Position numbers and translations under genes: made by a program. Positions 34,993-47,818 of a DNA stretch of 64,000 nucleotides are shown in pieces; positions within the stretch are counted from its first letter, which is position 1, and each line of letters begins with the position of its first letter. The notes under the pieces were generated by a model. It made no database searches and was not told the origin of the DNA. It saw only the letters and a program-made list of their open reading frames with translations. This DNA comes from Kitagawia praeruptora (Eukaryota > Streptophyta > Magnoliopsida > Apiales > Apiaceae): assembly GCA_037693485.1 (NCBI GenBank), contig CM075346.1:127522001-127586000 (forward strand). The letters run 5' to 3'.

Positions 34993-36488
34993 TGTTAACA
35001 CAAAATCACGCAAGTGTACGTGGTCACAAGTAATACAGATATAAATCAAGTTCGTTCCACAGAGATCTGGTTTAGGTTTCAATTCAGTAGATGTACCTAT
35101 GCAACAATGTATGGTTTTAATTCACTGCTAAGACAAATAACAATTTGAGAGTTGATTATCTAAATTAAACTAAGATGCAAATTATAAAACTAAGAATTAA
35201 TTGACTAAGAGAATTAAATCGAATTACTTATATGAGAATAAACATGGGATCCTAACTTCATCAAATACTTCACTTAGAGTTGATGCCTTTAATCAATGCA
35301 CGTGATGGTTTTGATATCTGATCAGACAACACGAAACAAGTAAACGCTACTTCTCAGTATACGAATACCAAACTAAATATACATCCATAAAAGAGATAGA
35401 AGATGAATAGACACCAATCATGCTTAGACCCTATATCTCTATAAGATTTGAAAACATAATGGTTGAAGCACAAGTTGTCTATTAAGATCACATAGGGCAG
35501 CATAATATCTCTATTTACGCTACAAATCATGATGTTAAAACATCAACCTATCCTATGCTAGCATGGCAAGTTCTAAATCTCAAGATCCACTCTCGTTTCG
35601 CAAGAGATTAACAAATTAGATGTTAGCTACGCATCTAAATACATGAAACACAACCATACAAGGATATCAAGAATTCACCACACATAATCTTTAAAGCAAT
35701 CAAACTACTAAGCTACATAAATAAATCCATTAGAATCTCATGACAATGATTAGCTCATAATTGAACCGTTCATCGTCATGGGATTTGATGAAAACATGAT
35801 AATAAACAAGATATGAAATAAAGAAGCAATAATATTATTAAAACGAAGAGTTGAGAAAACAAATCTATAATCCAAGATATGCAAAAGTTAAAGTAGATCT
35901 AGATCCGTGCTTGTCACGAGCGATGAATCATTCTCCACTTTTCTCCCTTGCAATTCTATGTTACAATAATAAAAACCGATACGAATTACAATGCTAAGAT
36001 ATGTTTAAATAGGCTCTAGATTTCTTTCCCAGCAAGAAATCACCTTCTATTACAATTAGAATTCAATTAAGATACTAAAAACTACCCAAAATACAATCAG
36101 AACTTGAAAAGGGCAAAACAGTAATTCCCCTGCTCCCATCAGTCTGCTTGTCAGGCTTCCTGCACCCACCACGCGCAGCCTGCGCGTGGAAGACCTGTCC
36201 AATGTTGTAGAAAATCTCCCAAGCTTCGCGTGGATGGTAAGATCGTTGAAAACGGACTTCTAGAACTCCAGATATGGCCAAAACAATGTAGACTGCGCAA
36301 CCTTCCCGGAAATCCGAATTTTAATTAATTTAACCTCAAAAAAATGACAGAAGCATCAACCATAATCGACATTCTTGCAACCCTGCACAACTACACATAG
36401 CACATCAAAACTACAACAAACTTGAGTCCATGACAATCAATTTAAGCCGAATTGAAGCGATCCAAGTGGATATAAAATCCACTTATCA
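34993..36488 (-). repeat. Gypsy 5' LTR (right)
   Basis: A 1496-bp LTR, TGATAAGTGG…TGTTAACA on the element strand, homologous throughout to 22103-23597. The flanking five bases at 36489-36493 are GAAGT; the matching left flank cannot be identified because the left LTR adjoins another gag. Confidence 0.85.
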
Positions 36489-37015
36489 GAAGTTTTTTGA
36501 AGCCGACACCCCTCTAATAACTTGCATATAAGAATTTATTTAATTAGAATAATAACTTATATTTGACACAATATAATGAAACTACATGTGTATAACTTTT
36601 TTATTGATTTAATCGGTCGATAAAATGGTGAGTTTATTATGTGCAAAAGTAAAACTTGTCGGTGTAATTGCATAACTTTTATCCGAAAATATTTGTAGCG
36701 AGCTTGAATATGAAATAAAAAATGACGTAATGTGAAAAATTGTTAGTCGACAATTAACCTATTTTTTTTTACTTTTATACGTATGATTAAAATTTTTTAT
36801 TGAAATAATAATTCTGATACACAAATAAAGTTTGCATCTTTTATATAAATAAAGTGAAGTAAATTTAGTATATCTTTAATGAATGTAATTAATGATTAAT
36901 TAAAATGTTATTAAAATGCTATTTAATGAAAGAAAATAAATTTAATAAAAATGTTTTAGAAAGGAAAATTTAATAAAAGTATTTTAAATCCTGTACGTTT
37001 CCGGGCATTATAAGA

Positions 37016-37062
37016 TACTAGGTAATAAAGCCGTGCTACGCCGTGCTACGCGTGGCACGAAA
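37016..37062 (-). mobile_element. Possible Helitron 3' end
   Basis: On the minus strand a GC-rich segment with repeated CGTAGCACGG (able to form a short hairpin) is followed within about ten bases by CTAGT. Helitron 3' ends carry a hairpin shortly before CTRR with insertion 5' of a T. The opposite end was not located. Confidence 0.35.
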
Positions 37063-39298
37063 ATATTTTTAAAAATTATACACATAACATTATTGTTTGT
37101 TAAATTTTATTATTTGAAAGTTAATATGATAAATTAAAAATTATGTGAAATGTAATTAAATTTGAATGTTCAAAAATTAAAAAGAGAAAAGAATTAGGTG
37201 AAAAAAAATATGTTTCAGTTAAATTCTTGAATATTAATAATAATAATAATTTTGGAGATATTGACGAACCTATTTTGTCGCATAAAAAATGCTTTTGAAA
37301 TCCAATATTGACAAACATTTGCAAAGTTTGACATTGAATAAGTAAAAATAACATTTGTTAATCTTTTCTATTGTCGATGACATCATAAAATACGTGATTG
37401 CTTAATTTGTTATTAAATTATTTGTTAGTAAAATTGATTGTACGATGAAAAGAATTAGAATGTAAATGTGATGAGAGGTGTGATTGATTTCACTTGTCGA
37501 TATATTTGGTTTTATGACGAAAAATGCAAAATTCAAATGCATATTCTAAGTCATGCTTCATTTTTTTTGGGAGTGATCCGATACCCGTATATCTACATTT
37601 AATTAATTTTTCAGAGCATTTTATAAGAACTGTTTTGTTTGTAACATTAAAATTAAATTCATGGATACATCAAAGTGATACTCACATATTCTAATATTCT
37701 TTTATTAAATTTTATAATAAATTTGTACATATAATTGTTTTTGAAGCCGATGCTCGTTTTATAACACCCTTACTTAATGCTCAAAAAGTGATAATTGGTT
37801 TAAAATAGCAAAAAACAACTCCTTAAACACCTTTTACTTTTTTCCATACCAAACTACAATGTCAACATAATTCCTATAATAAAAATTTGTTAATATTAAA
37901 TATAACTAATTAACGATTTTAAACACCGTCTCCCATCTCATAACATACATGCATGATTAATTGATTAGTAATAGTGTAAGAATGTGTTTAATTAGAATAT
38001 TAATTTTTCCAACACAAAATAATCAAACAACGAATGGGTAATTTTTTTATTGATTTAATTGACGAAAAAAAGGGTCCACTTGATTCAATTTAATCGAGTT
38101 GGTCACACCCCGTGTATAATTTGTTCAGGTATAAATGTAAATTCTACGATATTACTTTTATTTAAATTGTGGATGTTAATCGAAATATATATATACTTAT
38201 GTATCTTATCATGATTCTCACGATCATTGATTACGAATTTATCGAAAAGTTAAAATCGTCTATTAATTATTGCCAAAAAATTTGCAATGATTTTGATTAA
38301 GGATTAGAAATGACGATAAAAATTATTTTATTTTATTGTTTTACCTTAAAATAATGGTATTTTTATATAAATCATTAACATTTTATAACAAAATAATTAT
38401 AATAATAATAATGTTCTAATAAAATTGTTAAACTTTCATATTAAATATGAAATAAAGTGTATTTAATATATATTTAATAGGTATAATTAATTATTAATTA
38501 AATACAAGAAAATTATTTTAATAAAAAATAAAAATGTGAAAATTCAAGAAAAATATTTTGAAACTTCTGAGTGCAAGTCTCTCTAGTTTCCTTCTATTAT
38601 AATAAATTTTTATATAAAAGTACTGTAATAGATAAATTATTTCTATTATTCATAAAAATTGATTGGTCTCTTATGAATATTCTATTAAAAATTAATTTAA
38701 AAATAATTTTCATAAATTATTAATTGGAAAAATATTTTCATTATATATATCTAAAATTTTGATAATCTTAAAAACATCACAAACATATAAAAATAAAAAT
38801 TACAATATGAATGTAATATTTATAATCAAAAATTACAAATATTGAATACAACTTAATAACGTTTTTTAAAACCGACATCCCTCTCATAATATACATGTTC
38901 AATAATAGTTTAAGAATTTATTTAATTTGAATATTATTTTATTTTGACACAATATAATGAAACAATGGGCATATAATTTTTTTATCAATTTAATCTTCTG
39001 ATAAAACGGTTGAGTTTGTTCAATTTAATTAGTTTGGTCATAACTCATGTGTGTATGCACATGATTTGTTTACAAATTTCAGATATTAAGTAAAGATCCA
39101 TGTACTTTCATAATTTACTACGATTCCACAATCATTGATAATAAAGATTATTTGAGAAGTTGGTTAATAATGTTTTTTAAAATCGACAGCCCTCTCATAA
39201 TATACATATTCAATAATAGTATAAGAATTTGTTTAATTACAATAAAAAATTATTTCAACATAATATAACGAAACAATGGGTGTATAGCTTTTTTTTTT

Positions 39299-39705
39299 AT
39301 CAATTTTATCTTCCCGTAAATGACTGGATTTGTTAAATTTAATCGATTTGATCATAACTCATGTATTATTTATTCATGTGCAAAATTGAAAATCTATCTG
39401 TACTGTTTGTATATAATTCCAGATATTAAATAAATATCTTGTACTTCCATAATTTATTACAATTTTCACAATTATTGATAATAAAAATTACTTGAGAAGT
39501 TAAGGTCGTGTACCCTATAATCATCCGAAAAGAAATTATAGTGACCTTGAATAGGGAATAAAAAATAACGGAATATAAACAATTGTTATTCGTCATTTTA
39601 ACTAAAAATAAACATAACTATATGTAATTAATATTTAATATTGAAAAAATAACTATAATGTTCAACTAAAGTTTGCTAATTTTTAAAAAAATTAAATAGA
39701 TTAAA
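39299..39705. repeat. Recent direct duplication, copy 1
   Basis: Nearly identical to 39876-40265 from ATCAATTTTATCTTCC to AAATAGATTAAA. Copy 2 lacks about 17 bp near 39998. The low number of differences, in sequence where older copies differ widely, points to a recent event. Confidence 0.85.
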
Positions 39706-39875
39706 TTTAATATATGTTTAATAGATGTAATTAATGACTAATTAAAATGTCATTAATAGCTATTTAATGCAAAAACAAAGAATTTTAATAAAAAAATCAA
39801 AAAATGAAAATTCAAGAAAAATACCTTGAACTGTTCTGGTGCATTTCTGATCTCCACGCATTATAATATATATAG

Positions 39876-40265
39876 ATCAATTTTATCTTCCGATAAATGA
39901 CTGGATTTGTTAAATTTAATCGATTTGATCATAACTCATGTATTATTTATTCATGTGCAAAATTGAAAATCTATATGTACTGTTTGTATACAATTCTATT
40001 GTACTTCCATAATTTATTACGATTTTCACAATTATTGATAATAAAAATTGCTTGAGAAGTTAAGGTCGTGTACCCTATAATCATCCGAAAAGAAATTATA
40101 GTGATCTTGAATAGGGAATAAAAAATAACGCAATATAAATAATTGTTATTCATCATTTTAACTAAAAATAAACATAACCATATATAATTAATATTTAATA
40201 TTGAAAAAATAACTATAATGTTCAACTAAAGTTTGCTAATTTTTAAACAAATTAAATAGATTAAA
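39876..40265. repeat. Recent direct duplication, copy 2
   Basis: Second copy of 39299-39705, offset about 577 bp. It begins immediately after ATTATAATATATATAG, which might be a repeat-family terminus. Confidence 0.85.
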
Positions 40266-40593
40266 AAGAAATAAAATAGATTAAACCAAACAAATAGATT
40301 AAAAAGAAATAAAATATTAAATATTTATGTTACCAAAATCGAAATATCAAAATTTGAAATAAATACTAATAATTATTACGTAAATTAATTGAAAAAAAAA
40401 GTTTAAATGGAAGATTATCGAAAGTAAGAAACATGTAGGTGGATACTAACAAAATTACGTAGGTGAGCTCTAAACCCCATTTACACTGATATCCCGCTTT
40501 TGCTTTCTCCCAACTTTTTATGTTTGTTCATGTTGTGCTCTAAAAATTGCATCTCATAGTAAATTAGGGTTTGTGAGGGAATCCATTAGTACT

Positions 40594-40764
40594 TGGACTT
40601 ATTTTCTGGTAAAAATTTTATATTTTGATAATTTGTTTTTATATAAGTATTTAATATATGTTTGAGATTCAATAAGTTGCAAAAATAAGTTGGAAAATTA
40701 GGAATTTCTAACTTTGTCTTAAAATAAATTGACTTATTCTGGAAAAAAGTTTTCCCAAATACCC
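40594..40764. mobile_element. MITE relative, truncated
   Basis: Shares about 170 bp with the MITE at 56550-56766 (AAAATTTTATATTTTGATAA, GAGATTCAATAAGTTGCAAA) but lacks the left GGGCCTGTTTGG terminus. Confidence 0.6.
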
Positions 40765-40972
40765 CATCACTTATTCCACGAATAGATATAATGACTATAA
40801 ATCTTTCGAAAGGTTTGACGACAAGACAAACCTTTCTTTTTCGATTTACAAATTCCAATTCTTTTAAATTTGGAGTCCGTCCGGCCGCGAGTCCATCTTC
40901 ATTGCAACTTGGTTTGTTTGTAAGAGGATTAGCTTTACACTGCAAGAAAATCAAAGAAAAGGTAAAGTTCAT

Positions 40973-43900
40973 TGTGACAGCCCCAAATCCGGGGTCATAC
41001 ATCTGGGCCATCACGGACCAATCTCCATTCAATATCAATATCTCTTGGGTCTTTTTTTTTTCCTATAATAATTAATACTTATGCAGTTGACCCCGCAATA
41101 ATAAACACACACACACACCAGTCATATGCTCAAAGAACAACATTCACCATAATAGAAGTTTAGAATTTAACAGCTATTACAACCCAGAATCATCCTTAAA
41201 TACATTGTTGAATAACACTTCGACATGAAGCGTTCCAACAGTCATAAGTTTATTACATTCTTACACACTTAATTATACATAAGCTCCCAGAACCCGTCTG
41301 CCACTACGCTACCTCGGATATCGATGCTAGCGCACTCTCAGAAGGTCGCCTTCCCCCTACCCTCTTGCGGGGCGTTTTGCGTAGAATCGGCATACCTAAC
41401 TGTATATAGATAAGTAGCAAGAGTGAGCTAAAATAGCTCAGCAAGATAATTTCTATCAACTAACAACAAAGGTAAATAATCATGATATATATTTTTTTAA
41501 TAAACAATTTTTCAGATATTATGGAAGGAAACTTTATTTCCGTTCAGGACATATACTTTTCAATTATCTTAGTACGAAAAGAAATATATTATATTATAGC
41601 CTCAGTCTCACTTCTAATATCATGTAATAACTGGAAACCAATTATAGACTTTGAGAAAAAATGACATTCCTATTTAGTAATACATCATCCACTTCCTATT
41701 ATAAGAAATGAAAGGTACAACAATATAATATCAATTTCTCTTCTATATTCAGGTAATAATTCACACTTCCTCTCCACATATTATGATAGCATAGAAATTT
41801 GAACTATATCTCTCATTATAATCCTTCCATTTCCTTTTACACAAAAATTTTATACCATAATATAAAATCAGTTTCTCTTCATCTGTAACAGTAATTCCAT
41901 CTTTTCATATCATTTTTCTGTTTTCAGTATAAAAATCTGAAAACTATTTTTCAATTCTTTCCTTTAAAGAAAACGTTGGGGATTTTCACTGTTGCCGAAT
42001 ACGTGAGGCACGATGATCATTCGTCCTCCGTACCCGTCCCTTTTACTACCGGTAGACGGAGGTAGGTTCTCCACCATCCCCTAGGAGGAAGGTTCTCCAC
42101 TACATCCTCCCTCGGCACTCTTGGGCCGGAATAAATATTGGATGCTGGACTGTGCCACGACCACACAGCCTCTTACGCTTTCTGTTGCAATCCCCCTTTT
42201 CCAAATCATTTTTTCATTATCAAATACCATTTCACATTTTCCATTTCCATTCACATTTTCTTTCACATATATCATTTCCATTTCCATTTATCATCACCTT
42301 TAAAAATATTTATGTCATAATACTTTGATTATAACTCAGACATCTTTTCTATATTCAATGAAATCAAATATGTTCTTGTATACATAAAGTAGTTCGTTTA
42401 TTTTATAAGTATTAAATAATACTCAATAATATCCGTCACAACATTTAGAAAGAATATCTTTAACATAATATTATACATCATATAACCCTAGATAATAACT
42501 GATACCATTCCTTTATATATAATTCTAGATAACAACTAATACCATTCCTTTAAATAACTCTAGATAACAACTGATACCATTCTTTTACATTCTCTTAATC
42601 ATAAGACATGTTCGCTTCATGCATAATCATCTCTATGTATATCCATATCCATCTCATACTCATATCCATGTCCATATTCATATTATACTTATATACCTTT
42701 CCTTTTAATATCAATAATCAAGGAAAACCAATTCTTAACAATATAGTAACATTAGCACCACATATATATCATCCATGAAATCAAGTTTCTTTGAAGATAA
42801 ATAATTTCCAAGTAGGGATAGAAAATATCTTGCCTCGATCTCTGTATCCTGGCAGTATGGCTCGTGGCTCTCCCGATGTTTCTATAACACAAAAAGGATC
42901 ATCGTTAGAATACCACATCTCTTACTCACCTTACCCTTGTATAACAATACCCTTGACACTTTAATATATGTTTAACGTATCACTATTACCCCAAAGGCAC
43001 TATTACCCCAAAGGTTCAAGAACTTAACCATTTATAACCTCAATCGAAGTTTCAGGGGTTTTCACCATTTCCCCTAACGACCACACTTAACTGTAAAAAT
43101 TCTCAGAAAATATGGATTTCAAATCTTACCACAAGGTCAACTGGTAACAACTCTTTGACTACTTTACTACAATATCCCAAAGTTTCATAATTTTTAAAAA
43201 TGCCTAAGTAGGTTGATCATAGCCTCAAAGTTAACACAATTACATTTTCTCGGTTTTCCGAACGTCTTTCACTAAAACTGACTTTTCTCCTAAACCGTAC
43301 GTCAGATTTTAACGTACTTTATATCAAAACGATCTACGAACTATGCTCTACCCTACCATGGTCACTTAGCACTCTGAACAGTAAGGTACCGTACGGCCTG
43401 GTGTCCCAAAAACAGGGTAGTGTGTGATTCTAACGAAAAACGGACATTATAACTAACGAAAAACGGACATTATAACTGCTGTACTTTCATACTTTCCATA
43501 TTTTAACCATTCCAAAATCATCATTCCACACTCATTCTAAACCCTACACCATGTGGGCTTCATCCCAACCATGGTTACAAGTCCACAACACAAACCATTT
43601 ATAACACAAAATCATTATAAACTTAACATTTACATCATCTAACTACTAACCAACTCAATATTCACCATAAATACAAGGGGCAAGAGCATTTATACCTCTT
43701 TGAAGCTTGAATAACACCTAGTAAGCCTTGGGTTATGCTTAAACCATCTTATAATAGCTTTAATCAACTAAAGAAGCCATGAAAACAAAGTTAATTCTAA
43801 GATTTCACTATTCATTTACCATTCATCAGCTGGAAGATTCGCAAAAACGAAGGCCTTACCTACGTTTTCTGGAGGAGGCTTCTAAATGAAAGTTGAGAGC

Positions 43901-44689
43901 ATCTCACCACGTTTCCAAAAAGCTAAAGAACACGAAATTCGGCTGAGAAACGAAGGAGTTATGGCTGTTTTTCTGGACTGCTACTGTTTTTGGCCGAATT
44001 GGATGAAAGTGAAAGGGGAGAGATTTCTTTTTGCTTCTCTTAATCTTATCTATATCATCTTATCATAATTCTCAAGTATTCTAGAGTTTAGTAGAAAATC
44101 CCATGGTTAAACGACTAATTTGCCCTTAAATTTGTGTTAGTGGAAGATGATGTCATTAGTGATGTCATTGAGGAGTATTTAGCAAGCTAGGGTTATTAAC
44201 CTCAAGTAATTACTAATAACCTTTGTAAATATTAATGTGGTAAATATCCTTATTATTTACTAACTTTGTTTACTTGGTTTCCATACTTGTCTAATTGTGG
44301 TTCATTTCAAATATATCTCATTATCCAGTGGTTTTGAAATCATTTAAAAAAAATCCAAATTCCCTTAGCATTCTCTTAACTTAAAAATCCCTTGGTTTAA
44401 CTTAAATTCACTAATTCCTCAATATATGATTCCTTTAATATTTCTATGTTCCTTAATACCCAATACATAGAAGCTCGTTCGAACTCAAAATCCTCAAAAA
44501 TCCATATTTAAGAATTTCTGAAATCCATCGTCATTTCGAGTCACTTAATTTCAATGTACAACACTAATATGGTTTCTGTTTATTCATTTTCCGTTTCCAT
44601 TATGGAGTACTTATATACCATTTCTCTAAATCCTCGAAATTTACTATTCATGTGATCACTGTAGTTTTGCTAAAGTTAGGGTTATTACA
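40973..44689 (-). repeat. 3' LTR of the Tekay-type element
   Basis: 3717 bp; on the element strand it starts TGTAATAACCC and ends GGGGCTGTCACA. It differs from the other LTR by scattered substitutions and a few indels, including an extra 17-bp copy of CACTATTACCCCAAAGG near 43000. Internal repeats include AACGAAAAACGGACATTATA twice (about 43432-43477) and a ~35-bp unit with CTAGATAACAACTGATACC three times (about 42487-42590). Confidence 0.9.
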
Positions 44690-44702
44690 TCCTTCCCCCC
44701 TT
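44690..44702 (-). other. Polypurine tract of the Tekay-type element
   Basis: The minus strand reads AAGGGGGGAAGGA immediately before the LTR start TGTAATAACCC. Confidence 0.8.
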
Positions 44703-45240
44703 AAAAGGATTCCGTCCCGGAATCACGTCGGAAATGTCCATAGATACCTTTTCATCTACACCTTATAACTTCTATACCACTTTCTCCATCCTTTTTCCTT
44801 CATAATATCTCTATCTTGTTTGCACAGAATACACCAACATAAACTTGCTTGTCATTCATCAACATTCCTCTTTTGGTTATGGGTATCGGCCACCACATTG
44901 GCCTCCCCTGAATGGTAGTGTATCTCACTATGGTTTATCTGTATTTTGATCTCTATCATGACATAAAAGATGAACACTTTGATCTTATTATATCTTGTAT
45001 CTGTAAAATCCTCCAGAAATTTGACTACAATAAGATTCCTTGAAACAATTGTAAGAAAATACTACCTATAATATATATTTCCTGTTCGTATCTAAACAAG
45101 TCTGTGGTTTCCCCCCAAAATACTATTACTTTCTCTTTCTGGTTCAGCATATCTTACCTCCAACTCAGATAGATCATTCTTATCTATTTTATTAACTTAT
45201 TTACACCATTCATTGACCACATTATTTCTTAACCAAACAT
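44703..45240. other. Remnant between gag and polypurine tract
   Basis: About 540 bp without coding signal, where several kilobases of pol would lie in an autonomous element. Confidence 0.6.
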
Positions 45241-46538
45241 TTACACTAAAAATTTAAATACTAAAAGAAAATGTTCACATGCATCTGTATCCGGCTTTTT
45301 CAATGCTTCCCCTAAGGTCATATTGTACACTCTGGCAGTGAGTTTATTTGAAGCAGTCATACTTTGTCCCGGCGCAGATGACCCACCAGAACGGCAATCT
45401 CTAGCAAGATGTCCTAATTTCCCACATTGATAACACTTGACGTCATTCCTAGGGTTCGCATCAACTGTTGGGCACCTGTCAGAGTAGTGCCCCTTCTGTC
45501 CACATTTATAACAAGTTACTTCCAAAAGTCTACACGCTCCTGTATGCTTTCTACCACACGTATTGCACTCTGGTAATGGTGGTCGTGATTGATCGGACTG
45601 AAATGTTCCTGAGGATTTACCACCTTGATTCACAGTCTCACTAACAGCCTTGTTACCCCCTGACCTTCCCACAAACTTAGATTTTGTCCTTTACTGAACC
45701 TGCTAAAGTAACTTCCTTCACTTGTACCTCCTTTCTGACCCTCAAATTTCCTTTTCTTATTCTCTCGACCTATTTGAGTCTGTTCACTCTCGGCCTCAAT
45801 AATAGATGCTTTTTGGACCACTACAGCATAATCGGTCAACTCAAATGGTGCCACTCTCGTCCGTAGCCATGGTTTCAATCCTTGTTAGAACCTTTTCGCT
45901 CGTTGTTCCTCAGTACGCACAAATTCTGGAACAAACCTAGACAATTCAGTAAATCTAGTTTCATACTCGGCCACTGATAGATTATCCTGCTTCAATTCCA
46001 GAAATTTCATCTCCATTTGGTTTTCCAAATACCTAGGGGAGTACTTTTCCAAGAACACCCTAGTAAAACGCTCTCAGGTTATCACTCCTGCTCCTTCTAG
46101 GTTCTTCTTAGCTTCCCACCAATAATTTGCCTCTCCCTTTAAGAGATAGGCTGCAAAGATTGTTTTCTGATCCTCTTCTATCCTCAAGATCTCAAAAGCT
46201 TTCTCCACTTCTTTTAACCAGGCTCTAGCTACTACTGGGTTAGCAGTTCCTTCAAACTCTGGGGGTTTTAATGACTTAAAAGCACGAAAGGAGTTAGCTG
46301 CCTGATTGGGAAGAACAGGTGGTTGTTGAGGATTCTGTGGATTAGCTAAATTCTGTCTTAATAGGTCCATAAGTTGGTTAAAAGGGTCACCACCCTGATT
46401 TCCTTGTTGACCAGTTGATTCATCTTCTTCTTCTTCATGATTTTGTTCATTATGAGCGTTTTCACCCTGCCTATTATGACTTCCTTCCCCTCTCTCATTT
46501 TCCCTTGCGTTCGCTCTATTATTACGCTTAGGCGGCAT
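45241..46538 (-). pseudogene. Tekay/Del-type gag, mutated
   Basis: Starts MPPKRNNRANARENERGEGS with an acidic/Gln-rich N-terminus. The capsid region follows (SLKPPEFEGTANPVVARAWL, LLKGEANYWWEAKK), then LENQMEMKFLELKQDNLSVA beyond a first stop (46074-46076). A second stop lies near 45884, followed by GLKPWLRTRVAPFELTDYA. A frameshift near 45660 precedes two CCHC zinc knuckles (CYKCGQKGHYSDRC and CYQCGKLGHLARDC). The frame ends at 45241 where protease would begin. These breaks mean this copy makes no full Gag. Confidence 0.85.
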
Positions 46539-46565
46539 GATTCTGTATATAGCAATATTCTTCAT

Positions 46566-47803
46566 TAATCACCCAAATTTAGGGTATAATATACATCATT
46601 TCTATATACATATTCTCATATACACAATTATATCACTAGTTAACTCATTTATATACCATAATATTCTCAATTCAACTTTAGCAAATAAGCGTATCACCTT
46701 TAGCACGATAACCTTTTCATTTAAGTCAATCACCTTATATACATCAATATTCTTGAATCTCAACATTTAATATCGAAATACGATAGAATTTAGACAGAAT
46801 ACACAAACTTCATTAATTATCTCACTTCCTTTATTTATCCTTATTCTGACTTTTTCCTCAAAATACACCTTACTCTCAATAGTAAGTCTCAATTATACCT
46901 TAAAATTCCTCATATTCTTTTATCTCACTAATCCTCAGTTATATCCCTTTCTTCTCACGAAATTCCTTCCTCTTTTATATCAAAACGCTTCTAGCTCTAA
47001 TTATCTCTTATTGAAATTTCCCTTGAAATCTCGAGTTTCCTCGTATAATCACGTATACTCTAAACCTTGCTTCCATTATCTCATCCATTAAGGAAATATT
47101 CTATATTCAAAACAATTTATAGCATTTAAGAAACTTTGAATTGAAACGAACCCAGAAACATGCAAGGGTCCCACAACAATTTATAAAATTAAGAGTTTTA
47201 AATAACTTTTATTTGAAACCAAAAGGATATTTGGGAAATCAATATGATGGAAGAACCCGTACGTCACACAAGTGAGGGCGTCCCCTCCGACTTTCAATCA
47301 CACAGACAGATCGTCCTTGTGTATACATATAGGATTGTTCCTCTTAGTTGGAATAAGAAATATAAAGAAAATATTTAATCACGATGATAAATACCCTTTT
47401 CCAAAAATAATCTTAGGGAAATATCTTGACTAAAATAGATAAAATACAATTTTGATACACATTCCAAAGGTACCAGAAAGTTTTGAAAAGATACAGGCCC
47501 CTTTTGAATAAGAGATGATAGATCACCCTGGAATTACTCACGAGGTTATCTAACGTACACTTCCCGATACATCAAGTATTCCCTTTCTCATATCGATCTC
47601 GTGTGCTACATAAACTTGACACTTTTGGCATAATAACCTTTATTAGCAATAATCTATAAAATTATAATCACGACTTAGAATAACCGTTTTCTTCGATAAA
47701 CCCCCCTTTGAACTCGATGTGAGTTCATATTTTATATCATTACCTATATATCTTTATGTGTGTATATTACTATCACTCTTGTTCCTGAGCAATATGACTC
47801 TAA
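46566..47803. other. 5' untranslated leader of the Tekay-type element
   Basis: About 1.2 kb between primer site and gag with no ORF. Such leaders carry packaging signals, but none can be identified by eye. Confidence 0.6.
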
Positions 47804-47815
47804 GCTCTGATACCA
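47804..47815 (-). other. Primer-binding site, tRNA-Met(i)
   Basis: The minus strand reads TGGTATCAGAGC, the complement of the plant initiator tRNA-Met 3' end, three bases from the 5' LTR end. Confidence 0.9.
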
Positions 47816-47818
47816 AAC

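Larger units (their letters stand above)
22103..36488 (-). mobile_element. Gypsy gag-protease element split by a CACTA insertion
   Basis: Order on the minus strand: 5' LTR (34993-36488), tRNA-Asp primer site, gag N-terminal part (34021-34852), CACTA insertion (27414-34020), gag C-terminal part with zinc knuckle and aspartic protease (25451-27413), an extra ORF (24828-25284), polypurine tract (23598-23610), 3' LTR (22103-23597). Without the CACTA DNA it is about 7.8 kb. No reverse transcriptase, RNase H or integrase is visible, so it would depend on proteins from an autonomous relative. The gag and primer site suggest the Athila/Tat side of Gypsy; lineage is inference. Confidence 0.7.
36489..40972. 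other. AT-rich DNA built of diverged repeats
   Basis: No gene. A motif GTTTTTTAAAACCGACATCC or close variant followed by CTCATAATATACATG recurs near 36493, 37912, 38860 and 39166 with the same following sequence (AATTTGACACAATATAATGA type). The region therefore looks like several copies of one AT-rich repeat family, perhaps non-autonomous Helitrons, with a recent internal duplication. Confidence 0.5.

Noticed and set aside
40586..41038. 150-codon minus-strand ORF across the Tekay-type LTR border
   Set aside because: It crosses an LTR boundary and a MITE remnant, so it is a chance open frame.
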